From Druceiella hillmani (taxonomy: Eukaryota; Arthropoda; Insecta; Lepidoptera; Hepialidae): a stretch of 64,000 nucleotides of DNA. Positions 48,914 through 61,610 of the stretch are shown here, piece after piece. Every line of letters begins with the position of its first letter. The first letter of the stretch is position 1. Below the pieces are notes generated by a model. That model was not told where the DNA came from and ran no database searches. It saw only the letters and a program-made list of their open reading frames with translations. The DNA is taken from the NCBI GenBank assembly GCA_039881145.1, contig JAYKKI010000004.1, forward strand, positions 46,286,001-46,350,000, given 5' to 3'. Made by a program: the position numbers and the translations under genes.

Positions 48914-50143
48914 CTAGTTCGAGCTAGTCATACATCCTTCAACATCTTCGTAGGAAACATGGCGACTAGTTATCTGTTCAATTAACTCATCTAACACGCA
49001 ACCTTCAATCTTCATCTCTTCAAAAATCTTCATTGATAACGCGAGTCGTAATAATGTATGACCTCTGATACTTCTTGCATAAGCGTGGCCATTCAACATT
49101 TTGTCGACCGAATTTGTAGCATATATTGTGCTTAAAGCTTCCTTGAGACCACTACCGTCCATTACATATCCTATGCATCCAAGAAAAGACATGAGCATAT
49201 GAAATCCTCCTAGTTTGACAACTGTTTTAGACAAGTCTGAGTTTGTATCTGATACAGCAACCATTTCACGTGCTTTAGAGTACAGGGGTTGATCAAATGT
49301 AATTATGCACGTTTTTTGTTGATGTGACTTGGCAATATTTATAGCACAATGTAAAGTGGTATAAATTGTGTCTAAATTACTGGCAGGATGATCAATGAAA
49401 GGTAGAAAGATAACCTGAGAAGTCGAAAAATTCTTATTATTTTCCGTAAGTTGTTCAAGATAGCCATTCCATCCTGGCAACGGTGAAAAATTCTTCCATT
49501 TTCCATATAACCACAAAAAGTCAACTTCATTAATTTTTTTTTCAATTAGTACTTGATCATCATGTACATTTTGAACTTGAATCTTGCTATACCCAGGTAC
49601 AACTGGCTTTTCATATGCTAAAAGAGATACATGTGATATTGTTGCCAACTCCTTTGCACTTGGTTTAGTTGTACATTTTTTTATGCGATCATCATAAATC
49701 ACAGCATCTTTCGGAGTAACTATTTTTATCATTCCCATAACGTGAAGAGTATTATTACCGTCAAGAGTACTGACATTAATATCTGCATTGTCTCCAACAT
49801 ATTGCACCAACGCACCTGACTCTGATGATAAAATACGAGGCTGCGGATGGTAAACTGCTGAAACTTCATACTGTAAGGTATTACTATATGATGCAGCAAA
49901 TCCTAAATTTGATAAAACATCCAATAATTTTTTGGATCCATATCTTCTGTGAAGAAATACAGAAAGGCCTAATAGTAGCTGTGACGAAAATGACCGTTCT
50001 CGTATCGAAGACATTATTGCGTGACTGATAGATGTGCATTTCGTTTTGAAATGATCTACTTCTCCTTTTCTATTTTTTAATATAATTTCTTCCAAAAAAT
50101 GTGATAATGTTTTTAGTATTTCTTCATTAATACCATCTAGCAT
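48914..50143 (-). pseudogene. Academ-like protein, probable transposase-core region
   Basis: The longest intact block (409 codons). The motifs IFLPFIDHPASNLDTIY, IITFDQPLYSKAREM, LGGFHMLMSFLGCIGYVM and RSIRGHTLLRLALS look like the conserved core of Academ-type proteins, where an RNase-H-like DDE catalytic domain is predicted for the superfamily. I cannot assign the catalytic triad by eye. The frame stays open upstream of the ATG to a TAA at 50258-50260, reading KSTPAEERLRIVEAAAAII, and clearly continues from the NVLSKAWYENKK stretch in another frame after a lost base in the A6 run at 50254-50259. It ends in a TAG beyond which the frame continues. Confidence 0.7.
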
Positions 50144-50326
50144 TTTATTCGGAGGTGGATACGTCTTAGTTTCAACGACAGATGATCTAATATCTTCCCT
50201 AATAATAGCCGCAGCAGCTTCTACAATCCGTAAACGCTCTTCTGCAGGAGTGCTTTTTTATTTTCGTACCAAGCTTTTGATAATACATTAACCTGTGTAT
50301 CACGGAAGGATATAATTTAAATGGTC

Positions 50327-51058
50327 CTATTTTTTGGTGATTATTATATCAGTTAAATACTTTTGTTGTAGTTTTTTAATAATTGTCTTATCGTCGGGCA
50401 TGTACTCTGTAGGGACATCTTTAAGCTCTTTCAAAGTAAATTGAGAATCTGCATTATTTTCTATATAACTAAAAATCTCCTTCATTGCTTGAGTGACTTG
50501 ATCATCTTGGCAAGGGTTCTTATCTGCAGATGGTACACGGGTTAAAAAGTTGGAATAGCAAATAGTATGATACTCTGCTTCAGCAGCGATCAAATCATAC
50601 TCGTAAAGTATATGTTCCTTTATTAGTTCTCCAAAGGAATCGTTTCGTTCTTCTGCTTTCTTAATTACGTTGTCTTTGAATGCAAGAGTACTTACATTAC
50701 TTATTGTCCGTCTATACTTATGTTTTTTTTTCCTTTCTGCTGCTTCATTAGCCTCATGGCTACAAAATAAGCACAAATTTTTAAAATCAAACGGTTCATT
50801 TCTTTTTTTACGAGGTGCACTTGACGTTGAAGGTTCACCCTCTTCTGTGCGTCGTTTCGATGCAGCAATAACATTTTTGCTAGTGTACACTTTTCGACAC
50901 TCGGAATGCACATTTACAGAACTTAAAGTATTTAAATAGTTTATATGTCCATCATTCCTTTCAATACTTGCAGTTCTTAAAGTTTGTAAACCACGTACGA
51001 CATTCACAGAAACACCTTCTGAAAGTGACCTATCACATATAAAACAGAAATCAGCCAT
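50327..51058 (-). pseudogene. Academ-like protein, N-terminal part
   Basis: 243 codons from a good ATG at 51056-51058, only a few bases inside the right TIR, so promoter and leader must lie in the TIR. The start MADFCFICDRSL has a CxxC pair, HSEC follows near residue 52, and LCLFCSHE near residue 93 adds another pair, a probable zinc-binding arrangement. A basic patch (RKKRNEP; RKKKHKYRR) may serve nuclear entry or DNA binding. The TAG at 50327-50329 is followed, after one frame change near 50305-50325, by sequence that clearly continues the protein. Confidence 0.75.
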
Positions 51059-51060
51059 CG

Positions 51061-51369
51061 CTCTTAAAACTCTACCTCAAAAACGGTTGATCGTATAAAA
51101 AAAAAGTTTAGACAAAAGTTGTAGAGAATTTTATACTCTATAACTTTTATAATAGGTGAAAATATCACTTAAGCAATAGGAACCGAGTTATTCGCGAAAA
51201 ATCGTTTTTTGTGACCTTTGACCTTCAATATCTTAAGACGCGGACACGATAGCATTTGTGACTTTTGAGACAATATTTAAGGCGACAAAACAAAGGTTTT
51301 TAGCAATTTCCAGCTTATTATCTTTCATTCCGAGGTTGACCGCTTTTTTTACCTAATTTCACTGGGCTA
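51061..51369 (-). repeat. Right TIR of the Academ-like element, probable promoter
   Basis: Inverse of 45980-46279. As the gene's ATG lies just inside it, it must supply the transcription start. No TATA box was defined with confidence. Confidence 0.95.
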
Positions 51370-54300
51370 TAAAGCACACACATTGACGAAATTTTTGTTA
51401 CCTGTGGTTTCAATTATTTTGTTGCAGTGATTATTATATTTCAAATATGGGAAAATATTCTTATTTGACCAAAACAAAAATTTTAAATCTTCCACCCCCC
51501 TCGTGTCCATCTTTAGATTATACACCCCAAATATTAGACTAACTTGACTCTAAATGACGCGACTACCACAAGATTTAGCATTTGTTAGAGTCTTATAAAG
51601 GTATACTTTCCCACATAAACCAACTCCTTTCCGAGTTTTGAACTGTTATTATACCGAAATGTCACAAAGTCAAACAATTGCAGAGCCATGCTTTGTGCTT
51701 TTTCCGACACTTGACCGGCTTAGTGATTTTACCTCAAAACCTAATTACTCAATATTTTAAAACGTGTAGCAACTAAGTGATATCAATTTGTACATTATCA
51801 ACCGGTGAAAAGTTTAAGGAAACTTATCCCTCTAGATTAAATTAAAAAATCGACTCTTAACTCCTATATGCAAAATAAAACAAATTAAAAGAGTACACCA
51901 CCTATGGTTTTTTCATAAAATAAAGTATTATATTATAAAACAATATTCTCCGAATACAATTTTCAACCTGAAAATATATGTAACATTGGGAAAAGAAATG
52001 GGAAGCACCCGAAGTATATTTACTATCGCCGAAACATCTTCTATGGTTACAAAAAAAAACAACGCGCGTCTCTCAATACTAACTTTATTAGAATTAAGTT
52101 TCAACAAAAAAAAATATTTTTTTCAACAAATGGACTATTAATTAGTAACAAAATTTTATTAGACTTCAAAAGTAAGAACCAGGAAGTCACTCAAGTCCTT
52201 TTCAAAATACATTAAAAAATATATATGTGCTTAAACACAAGTTCATTACCCCAAACAATTTAAGATAAAGATTTTCTTCCTCTAACTATATTTTTATCCG
52301 CCTAGGCAACGAAGGTAGCAATAATGAAATTGTTCCCATATGCGATACTGTTTCTATGATCCCTATTAGATCTTTCAAATATTTCTTAATTTGACTCAGA
52401 TTTTCTTTTGCCAAACTATATTTTTTACTTATACATTTTTAAGATTCTGCTTTAAAAATATTGAAGAAGTAAGCTGTTACAATGAGATTTCGTTGTCGAT
52501 CCATCTATCGATATGTATGTATATCACGACTATTTCTAGCAAAACTACATGTGTCGTCTCACTGAAATTTTCAGTTGGACAACAAATTTTAAATTATTTA
52601 CGTAAATACATAATCATTTATACAGAACAAGGTTTCCACGAAAAATTAATCTAATCACTTTACCAACACCACAAACATGTTAGGATAAGTTTTAAAGATA
52701 TTTTGTTTGTAATTAATTATTTTTGGTCATAAGCAAAATTAAATTAATCATCCGTGATGTAGACGATCGGTACGCGAGTCTAACTCGTGCTTAATTGATT
52801 TTTTTATTTGGAAAATCACACTTTCTTTAATATGACATTGTTTTTGGACATATCCATTTTTATTTTTATCAAGTTTCCGTTTTCGACATACATTTAGCGT
52901 TCCAAATACATTAGTATTTATTTGTTTTTATTTTTCTTTTGTATTACCTTGGATTTATGCACCGAAATGTGGATACTGACTTAAAAGTATATTTTTGCTT
53001 CTTTCGTATATTTTGTTCCTCACTATTTCCATAAATATATATTTGAACAATATCAAGTCATCAAATTTTTAACCAATTTTTGTGGGTAAAACTATTTATC
53101 AATTTTTAATAATTGGCAATATTAATGAACCTACCCTCGATACTATCACAATGTTTAAAGATATGAGTATAGTATTTAATTATTTACAATTTCCTGGTTA
53201 CAAACTTATTCATCCCAGCTTCGTTTATAGAAACTCTTTCTTCCGTAAAACTGGATATTTTGAAAAATATTAAAAAAAATAGCCACGCTATTTAAACATT
53301 TATTAATTCAACCATATAGTTCGATGCCATTTTTTTAACCGCCTTTATAAAGTGAATGAAATATTAATGATTAAAAATATATAATTTAATATATCGTAAC
53401 TATATTATATCATGTGATTTATTGGTTTTTGTTGTTAGCGAAAACTATTTGAGGCCCAAGAAACTCCTTTATTTTTTCCACAAAAAAATGTTTTTTGTTA
53501 GTCTATCCTTTGAGTTTTATCTGATCATTATATCTTTATTATAAATTAAAGAACTAAGAAATATATGAAAATTAATACGAATATAAGTGATTCTGAAAGA
53601 GTAAATTAATTCAAAGACGATAAAAGTTGCCTAAATTACCCAAAATTTAAAAAAAATTGTAGAACAAAATTTGTTTAGACTTTTTTTGTATCACAAAACA
53701 AAATTTCTTTAAAGGCGATTCAGATAATTTTGATCCAGTTCTTCAGTTTTTCTAATTAACACTATTAGATTATTCCATCCATAAAAACACAACGACATCG
53801 ACGATATGTAGAGAAAAAATTTAAAAAGTTTAACACTAGTTCACCATCCTTTTATAAACTTGAAATTTATACGAAAAGACTTTAATTTTTTTTCTAAGCT
53901 CCATTCCACTCACTAAAACTGTCCCGCAAATAGAAAATCTAACTTGTCTTTTGTCACGGACATTCCACTACAGAAAATATTTCCACCAACTCACCGGACT
54001 CAAAAAAGGATCCGCGACACTTATTTCGTTACAAGTAAAATTAGTGTAACAAGTTAAATTGTCATTTCTGTAGCTGAATTTTTAATTTAACTAACCGTTT
54101 GATTTACATTCGAACGGTCAGAAAAATTTCACAAGTAAAGACACAAGCACGTCAATGGTAAAACTATTTAATGCTAATAAACTAAAAGTTAAACTCTAAA
54201 ATTCAACAGTGCTCTATTATTATCTGTATCCATATAGTGCTCTATTATGGACTAAAATATTTATTATCTAAGATTGCTATGTAAATTGGTTAAGAATCGC

Positions 54301-54730
54301 CAATTATATAATTTTTTTACTTACATATATACTCGTTGCGTATATAAAACCTTTATATAAATGTGCACGAATTAATAAAAACTTGATATGGCTTTCTATT
54401 TTCAATGATTGAAAATAGTTAAAGAATTTTTTAAAACATATAATTTTGTGAGCGCAAAACTTACCTTATTTATTGCTGAGTTTTGTTATATAATTTTAGT
54501 TCCGAAAATGTTCGATTTATTCTTTCGATTTATTAAATGTCATAACAAAGTCTCCTGTTGTATAGAAGTGACAATTTATGGTCATACCAAATAATTTGGA
54601 CCTATATTGATTGTTACATCAACTACGTTCAACAATTTCACGATTTGACCAGCATATTTTTGTATATTAAAAAATATTTTACTTTTTAACCCAAAATGCT
54701 GATATTATCGGATTCTTATTAATCATTTAT
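51370..54730. other. AT-rich non-coding DNA with a diverged dispersed repeat
   Basis: No supported gene. About 52060-52330 (CGCGTCTCTCAATACTAACTT ... CCTAGGCAACGA) resembles 59195-59430 (CGCAGCTCTCGATACCGACTT ... CCTAGGCAACGA) in order and spacing, an interspersed repeat of roughly 250-270 bp. Confidence 0.45.
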
Positions 54731-54778
54731 TTTCAATTATATATATTTTTAATAATATTATATATATTATAATTGAAA
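54731..54778. repeat. Imperfect hairpin adjoining a (TA)n tract
   Basis: TTTCAATTATA at 54731 pairs with TATAATTGAAA ending at 54778, over an AT-only loop. It lies just before the 54789-54844 (TA)n array, as at 14.2 kb. Confidence 0.7.
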
Positions 54779-54786
54779 TAATTTAG

Positions 54787-54788
<2 letters not shown>

Positions 54789-54844
<56 letters not shown>
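54789..54844. repeat. (TA)n microsatellite, ~56 bp
   Basis: Uninterrupted TA dinucleotides. Confidence 0.97.
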
Positions 54845-54847
<3 letters not shown>

Positions 54848-57800
54848 TAAAGCTACCCCCTCAATATTATTCTAAATGCATTAATATTGCTTTCATACCT
54901 TACTACCTCAAAAAAAAATAAACACACATACATACGAAATACCAACAGAACTATCTAGGCAAAAGTAAATCAATTTCAATGCATCGAATTAACAGAGACG
55001 CGATAAGAGCTTTACTGCATGGATTATACCAATTATATTTTAATATAAAACGCATTGCTGGTAACTCTCAAAGTGACCAATGGTACGTTTTACAATAAGC
55101 ACAATTTTTAAAGTGAATTATTTATCTAAGCTCTGAAAAAAATTAAACGGTCTAAAGATGTCTTCAGTCATTCAAAATGAAATCTGTTTTGTAAACATTA
55201 ACATATCACATCAAGCAACTTTTTTTTATTGCCGCGGTTTATACCTTTTTTGCGTATGAAAATCTCGTTCTGCGTGTTTGTCCGACATTTGGGTATTATG
55301 TTAATGTAATATTAAGCCACATGCGATGAAACAGCTATAAAAGGGCACAAAAATTTGAAGGAAGAGGGTTTTATGACTGAATACTTATGCTAATCCTCGG
55401 CCTAACCACACTTTATAACAGGCCGACCACACACCAACCAGCAATTCGAAGCAGAGAGAACTCACTCCTAACTCCGTCATTTTCCAAGCTCAGGTCCATG
55501 GGTGACGAATGTGATTTATTATAGGAAAGGATAAGCATGAAATTGGTACTTCATTATCATAACAATAAATTTTGGTTGAGAAGCCGAATGGCGCAGAAAT
55601 TGATTAGAAAATTTGGAAGCAAACGATTTAATACTTTACTAGATGTTATGTACATCGGGAAGAAAAGCATAGTTTTCTGTTGTTCCCTAAGAAACTTTTA
55701 CATTTTCTAGCAAAGAAATTTTATCGTCCTAATTTTGACCTGTAGTAAATGTTCCATATTTCATGTTTTTGCCATTGATACATCTTAACTTATATTATAG
55801 ATTCAATAGTGCGTTCTTTCGTTAGTACGTTTCTTACCACGCTCATCCACTATTGGGACAATCGTTTCTGTAATACATACGTATCCCACTACAAACTAAT
55901 ACGTAGAATAAATCAAATTATTCCTTTGGGATGACCAAATTACTTTTTGTCCCTCTTAGATGGTTGTAATAAAATAATCTAATATTTATTTACCGAACTG
56001 TCCAGTTTATATTCAACAGTTGCGAAAGCTTCTCTGTAATCAGTATTATCTTAAAAATTCAACATATGCACACATCTCGTAACCCAGTAAACATTTTGTA
56101 AAACAGAAATTTCTCATCACCCAATGCGAGGAAAAAAACTAGTTATTATTATTGTGATTTCTGTTAATATCATTTTACGAAAAATCTTTATTCCACAAAG
56201 CTGTTGATAATTTTCGTGCAGCATTGTTTTGATATGTTGCTGCTGAGTTTTACTTTAGAAACGGAGAGTTATCATATTTTAGGATGACGTGTCGTTGACA
56301 GGAAACATTTATAATCAACATCTCATATTTTTATAAATTTTTACCTAAAAATCACATCACGAGATTTCCATACATATTTGGATACATATGGTAGTATATA
56401 CAGTTAAAAGTATATAGCATTTCTATTAAATCATCACATATTATTATATGTGACAATTTTTCACAATCTAAGTATGTACGTAAATATCACTGGCATAAAA
56501 ATTTATCTCTGATATATAAATGCAAAATTATCGAAGAATATTTGCATTAACTTTGACTTACTAAAAGCCGCTATCTAATTTATTTCATATTTTTGAGAAA
56601 CGACTAAACATTTTAGAAAATTACATCACGCAAACAGAGGGGTAAAAATATTTCTAAATAGTTACGATTTTGTCTTAATTGCAAAAGATCTATTCGATAA
56701 TATTTCACTCAATGATATTAATAAAAAAATCCACCGCCAAATTCTACATATAACACGATATTCAAATAAAGTAAAAATTAATTAAAAGACTAAGAAGGAA
56801 GTTAATAAAATTTCGCAACTAAAAAATTTACGAAAGCTTGATTAGTATTCAAGTCGTAAACCAATTATTAAAATCGACCTATTCGTCGTTCACATAACAT
56901 TAATTACTTTCATTGCAATAGACTCTCCGCTACTGCCTGGCGCCGAATGACCTTTTTCATATTGGTAGGCAAAATTCTAATAATATAAGAAATTCTAATA
57001 ATATCAGTAAAAAAATTAAATAAGCATCTTAATTATCTTATGCCATTACGAAAAATACTAGTATTGTCATAGAGGCGATGTATATTTCACCTTGTCTGAT
57101 ATTACTTAACATTTACCCCTTAATCCGGATCGTGCCCCGGAGCACTTAAATTATTTGTGTTGTCATGAAATTAATCCATAAATATTTATTTGATTCTGCA
57201 AGAAAAGTTTGACCAATTTGGCATAATTAACTAATTTCAATAATGACGTAGACAAATAAATATCTATAAAAATATTAAATAAAATATAAATATGAAAACC
57301 TAATCGATGAATAAGTTGCACAAATATACACTTTACTGTATTAATTCCAACCTTAAGAACGGAAAAATCGTATATTAAAATAAATCTAGATATAATATCC
57401 CGTCCAGGTAAAAATCGAGCACTACCAGTTAATCGCTGATAAAGGACCACTACACGTAGATTTTAGATAAAGTAGCATCAAAATCAACTCTACATACAAC
57501 ATACCGACGAAATTGAATTCTAATCTGTACAAAAACATATGAAAATTAAATAAAATATATAGGTTACGTTAAAATTAATAAATGGCACAATGAAAGGGAC
57601 AGAGTGTCAAACATGTAAACAATACATGATTCGAACTGGGACTTCTATGTTTAAGTGGCTCGTGAAAATAGGTAGAATTTATTTGTTTATCCAAAGATTA
57701 AAAATCGGGTCAATTAAAAAGTATTTACTCTTTTACTTTACTCTGGCTAAGATAAAAATTAACGAAAAGCGAAATCCGTTTTTGCTGATTTTCAATTTAA

Positions 57801-58144
57801 ACGAAACAATTGTTATATTAACTACAATAGAATCCAATTTTTTGAAAGTAAAAAAGTTATCCCGCTAGAGATTAAAAACATGAACATAAGTATTAGTGTA
57901 TACATATAAAATTACGCAATTTTTTTACACACACCTTATTTTTAAGTTATATCACCACTTTTTTCCTTTTCCACGCGATCGAAACCACAGGTGGATTAAA
58001 TAAAAAAGATAAAATGAAATAAATAAAGTTAAACAAGTAATAAATTATCCTATAAGTGCTATCTTTGTTTTAATGTTCGTAACCTTTATATTTTCGTTAT
58101 GTTCATTAAACATAGTAGTCCCTTGAATTTTAGACCAAAGCACA
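54845..58144. other. AT-rich non-coding DNA with a diverged dispersed repeat
   Basis: No supported gene. About 54950-55140 (GGCAAAAGTAAATCAATTTC...AACGCATTGCTGGTAACTCTC) resembles 60915-61090 (AGCAAAAGTAAATCAATTTT...AACGTGGCACTGATAATTCTC). CTATAAAAG near 55335 is TATA-like, but nothing downstream looks coding. Confidence 0.45.
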
Positions 58145-58800
58145 TAAAATGTTTTATGTAGAAATAATTGATAATACTTAGCTTAATCGCAGGTAGAGGC
58201 TTAGTAATAATTGATAATGCTTACATTAATCACAGGTAGAGGCTTTATATAAAAATATTGATAATGCTTAGTATAATGGCAAGTAGATGCTTTATGTAGA
58301 AATAATTGATTATGCATAGTATAATTGCAAACAAATGCTTTATGTAGAAATTATTGATAAAGCTTAATGAAATCGAAATATATGCTTTATGTATAAAATA
58401 TTGATAACACTTAGTTTAACCGCAGATGCTTTGTGTAGAAATTATTGATAATGCTTAGTATAATCGCAAGTAGAAGCTTTATACAGAAATGATTGATAAT
58501 TGTTAAACACAATCGCAAGTAGATACATTATGTAGAAAATATTGATAATGCTCATTATCGTCGCGGTAGAGGCTTCATGTAGAAATGTTTGACAATGCTT
58601 ATTACAATGTCGGGATATTTCATCTGAAAATAATTGATAATATTTCTTATAATCGCAAGTAAATGCTCCGTGTGAAAATGACTGAAAATTCTTAATTATA
58701 ATCGCAAATGGATGCTTTATGTAGAAATTATTTATAATGCTTAGTACCGCATTAGTATTAGCCGCAAGTAGATGCGTTGTGTAACAATGATTGATAATCC
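58145..58800 (+). repeat. Minisatellite, ~14 diverged units of ~48 bp
   Basis: The unit is GATGCTTTATGTAGAAATAA then TTGATAATGCTTAGTATAATCGCAAGTA. TTGATAAT-type anchors fall near 58168, 58211, 58258, 58306, 58353, 58401, 58444, 58492, 58541, 58589, 58634, 58682, 58730 and 58791, mostly 47-49 bases apart. Units are well diverged, so the array is old. The 124-codon minus-strand frame here exists because 48 is a multiple of three. Confidence 0.92.
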
Positions 58801-58852
58801 GATTATTACAAACCAAATTTAGAAAAAATAAAATATCTTCCCATGAATGTAA

Positions 58853-58854
<2 letters not shown>

Positions 58855-58893
<39 letters not shown>

Positions 58894-58904
58894 TATATAT
58901 ATAT
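58855..58904. repeat. (TA)n microsatellite, ~50 bp
   Basis: AT dinucleotides with one AAAT interruption. Confidence 0.95.
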
Positions 58905-61259
58905 AAAGGAAGAAACCTTCCAGAGTGGTGGCGAAAAAAATATATTTTATTTCCAGCAGGATAACGTTGGAACGTATTTTCAAAATCAAATTGATTTTTT
59001 TCTTGGTTTCAAGATCCATTGGGGAGATAATAAGCTTTAACATGCCGAACAACATTTCTCACCTTAATTTTTTCATCAGGGATTTGAAAAATATAAAAAA
59101 ACCTACTCAAAATAAATGATACTAGCTTTTGACTATAACTTTTAATAAAAACTTAATAATATGTCAGCTATATAAGTTAAAAATATATCGGATAATACGC
59201 AGCTCTCGATACCGACTTTGCTGGGAAAAACTTTCTTTAAAAAAATAATTTTGGCAATAAATGAACCATTCAAGAGTTACAAAAGTTTTATTTGGGCTTT
59301 GAAGAAAGAGAAAGTCACGCAAGAACTCTTCATAATGTACACCTTTTTGAAATCTACACGTGTGTGAAACATTTTAAGAACATCATGTCTTTATCTATTC
59401 ATATCTTCTCATACCTAGGCAACGATAACGATACGTCATATATGCCACTGTAGACTTTTGAACTTTCTTCCTTTCACATAAACTAAAACTCACTTACATA
59501 CTTATTTGTTGTTAGGTATCTCACATTAGCTTTGATAAGTTAAAAAGATAAGTTATATTAACACACCAACCGCAATACTATTATTGCATAATATTTTCTT
59601 CTTATATTTTCAAACAAAGTTAGTACCTAATTATTTATATTCAATTAGTTAATAATTTTAATTTTTCCAGCTCCATTTGTATAAGCATTTATAAATTAAC
59701 TGAACGAATATAATAATATTTGAAATATATTTCTAGCTGAACATGTATAATTTGGTAAACGCGACCAATTTTGGAAACGTAACAATTTCTATAATTCAAG
59801 TTTTTTAACAAGATTCTAACAGTTTTCAAGATTGTGAGTTGTTGGCGACACATTGAAATAATTTTCACCTCTGCATTGCAAATAATCTAGAAAGCAATAT
59901 AAAATAATTTTCTTCTACAATCTAAACGTTTTCTGCTTCTACAAAGTAGTTCAGTTGCCTTGATTGGTTTATTGCAGTAGTTTTAACTAACCACCTTTAG
60001 TCTTCCATTCCTGTTATTTGGTATCATAATGTATCCATACTTGTAAGTACACTCTTTCAATATATTCTAAAGCAGTATCGTGCGTAGGTACCAAAGGTTA
60101 GGTGATCTCACAGCTCTTTTAGGGTTTTGGTAAACGATTGACACAATATATGTATTTTTAGAATTTTGTGAGAGGTCATACAATGGCAAAAAACATCAAA
60201 TTGTTATTCAAGCTTATTCATTTTTGCAGCGTTTATATCTATAAAAATCATAGCAGCGTTTTGTAAATCTGGGCACTTTTCAAAATTTCAGCATATTTAT
60301 AAATATTACAATTTGAGATATTTACATCCAGTCTTTGTTTGCGAAAGTAAATATTTTCTTATTAAAAGTTGTTCTATAATTGCAAAGAAAAATATACTGT
60401 AGAAATATAAACAAATTAAAATAAAAAATGTAAATTTCCTCTTCCTTTAATTAACCCTTCAGTAAATTCACGAGTACAGTTCTACGTGCCTTTCAAAGAT
60501 TTATGCAGCCCCTTAAACAATGTGGTAACGTTTTAGAAAGAAAGTAAAATGAACACAATGACATATTTGCACTATTCCGTTTAAAGTCATTTGCACGGAA
60601 TGATGTTTAAAAAATCATTATCGACACTTTATTTTTGATCTTAGAAAATTTATAAAAAAAAACAATTCTAAATCCAGGCAGTACAATGGATTTCCAAGGT
60701 ATAGATCTATTTGCTCTCGAATAAAGTCCTTACACGTAACCTCATTCGATTCTTATTAATCACTCATTTTTATTTGTTTGTATTCTTTACATTAGCATTT
60801 AGAGTTTAAATCTGCCACGTCAATCTTATGCCGAATGCGTTGATGTTATATTTATCCCTTATCATCTTTGAAAATCATCAATTCTCGTACATAAGAAAAA
60901 TATCAACAAAGCTTTCCAAGCAAAAGTAAATCAATTTTAATGCTTCTAAAATAATCAGCTACTAACTAAAAAGTTTACCACATTGAATGTACAAATTTGT
61001 TTAAATGTTAAACGTGGCACTGATAATTCTCACAGTAAGCGAAGTACAAATTTAAACTAAAGCCTTTATACTCTGTAAATAAATTAAACACAGAAACGAC
61101 ATTTCTTTACCTTTCATAGCGTAATCTTTTTTTTAACAATTAACAATTGTTCAAGCGACTTCAAACTGCAACGCATCGCCGCCGTTGACATCATTTTAGG
61201 ATTTCACCCCTAAAAATGTAATGAAAAAAAACAATACCATTATAGCATCACTTCTTTAT
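58905..61259. other. AT-rich non-coding DNA with diverged dispersed repeats
   Basis: No supported gene. It holds the second members of two repeat pairs: 59195-59430 (with 52060-52330) and 60915-61090 (with 54950-55140). Confidence 0.45.
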
Positions 61260-61610
61260 CCATCTATCCATGTGTCTGTCAAAGCACATTTTTTCAGAAA
61301 TGGGTTGACATATCAAGTTAAATAATTTATCGTATATTGAGGCATATAACTTTAAAATTCTGTAAAAAGTTTAGGTCTTTTGGTGTATGCAAAAAATTAT
61401 GGCCCCTTAATATGTATTTTTTTAATTTATTTTATGTGGAATTAAACATTTTTTTTTTCGAAACATGCACGTTTCAACTATATAGTTAATATTTATTTGT
61501 TCATACCACCGTCTAACTCACTGATTCTTAAAACACGGATAGTACTTCCAATCGACCTAAAATCTTGAAAGTCGACATAAGTGGAGGTCTTAAAATATAA
61601 GTAATGGAAT
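61260..61610 (+). repeat. Dispersed 'TGTCTGTC...TTTTCAGAAA' repeat, copy B
   Basis: Starts near CCATGTGTCTGTCAAAGCAC, continues with TTTTTTCAGAAATGGGTTGA and ends with GACCTAAAATCTTGAAAGTC then GACATAAGTGGA. Same order as the copy at 8399-8615, with a longer middle part. Confidence 0.6.

Larger units (their letters stand above)
45980..51369 (-). mobile_element. Academ-like DNA transposon with ~300-bp TIRs and XPG-type nuclease, decayed
   Basis: A 5,390-bp element bounded by ~300-bp TIRs starting TAGCCCAGT and ending ACTGGGCTA, flanked on both sides by TAA (45977-45979, 51370-51372), a 3-bp target duplication. A single minus-strand reading frame of about 1,480 codons once ran from ATG 51058 to the stop at 46622. 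It held an N-terminal Cys-rich part, a large middle region, a FEN1/XPG-like PIN nuclease and a C-terminal Cys-rich cluster. Academ transposons are described as having 3-4 bp duplications, a Cys-rich finger and, in one branch, an XPG nuclease, so this is the best fit. It is now broken by three in-frame stops and about four frame changes, and so is non-autonomous. The superfamily name is from memory of the family description, not from a search. Confidence 0.8.

Noticed and set aside
55336..55343. TATAAAAG as a core promoter
   Set aside because: Single motif in AT-rich DNA, with no initiator or coding sequence downstream.
58145..58800. CRISPR-like array of evenly spaced units
   Set aside because: Whole units repeat without unique spacers, units are diverged, no cas genes, and the DNA is eukaryotic: a minisatellite.
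58442..58816. 124-codon minus-strand open frame
   Set aside because: Explained by the 48-bp minisatellite whose period keeps frame.
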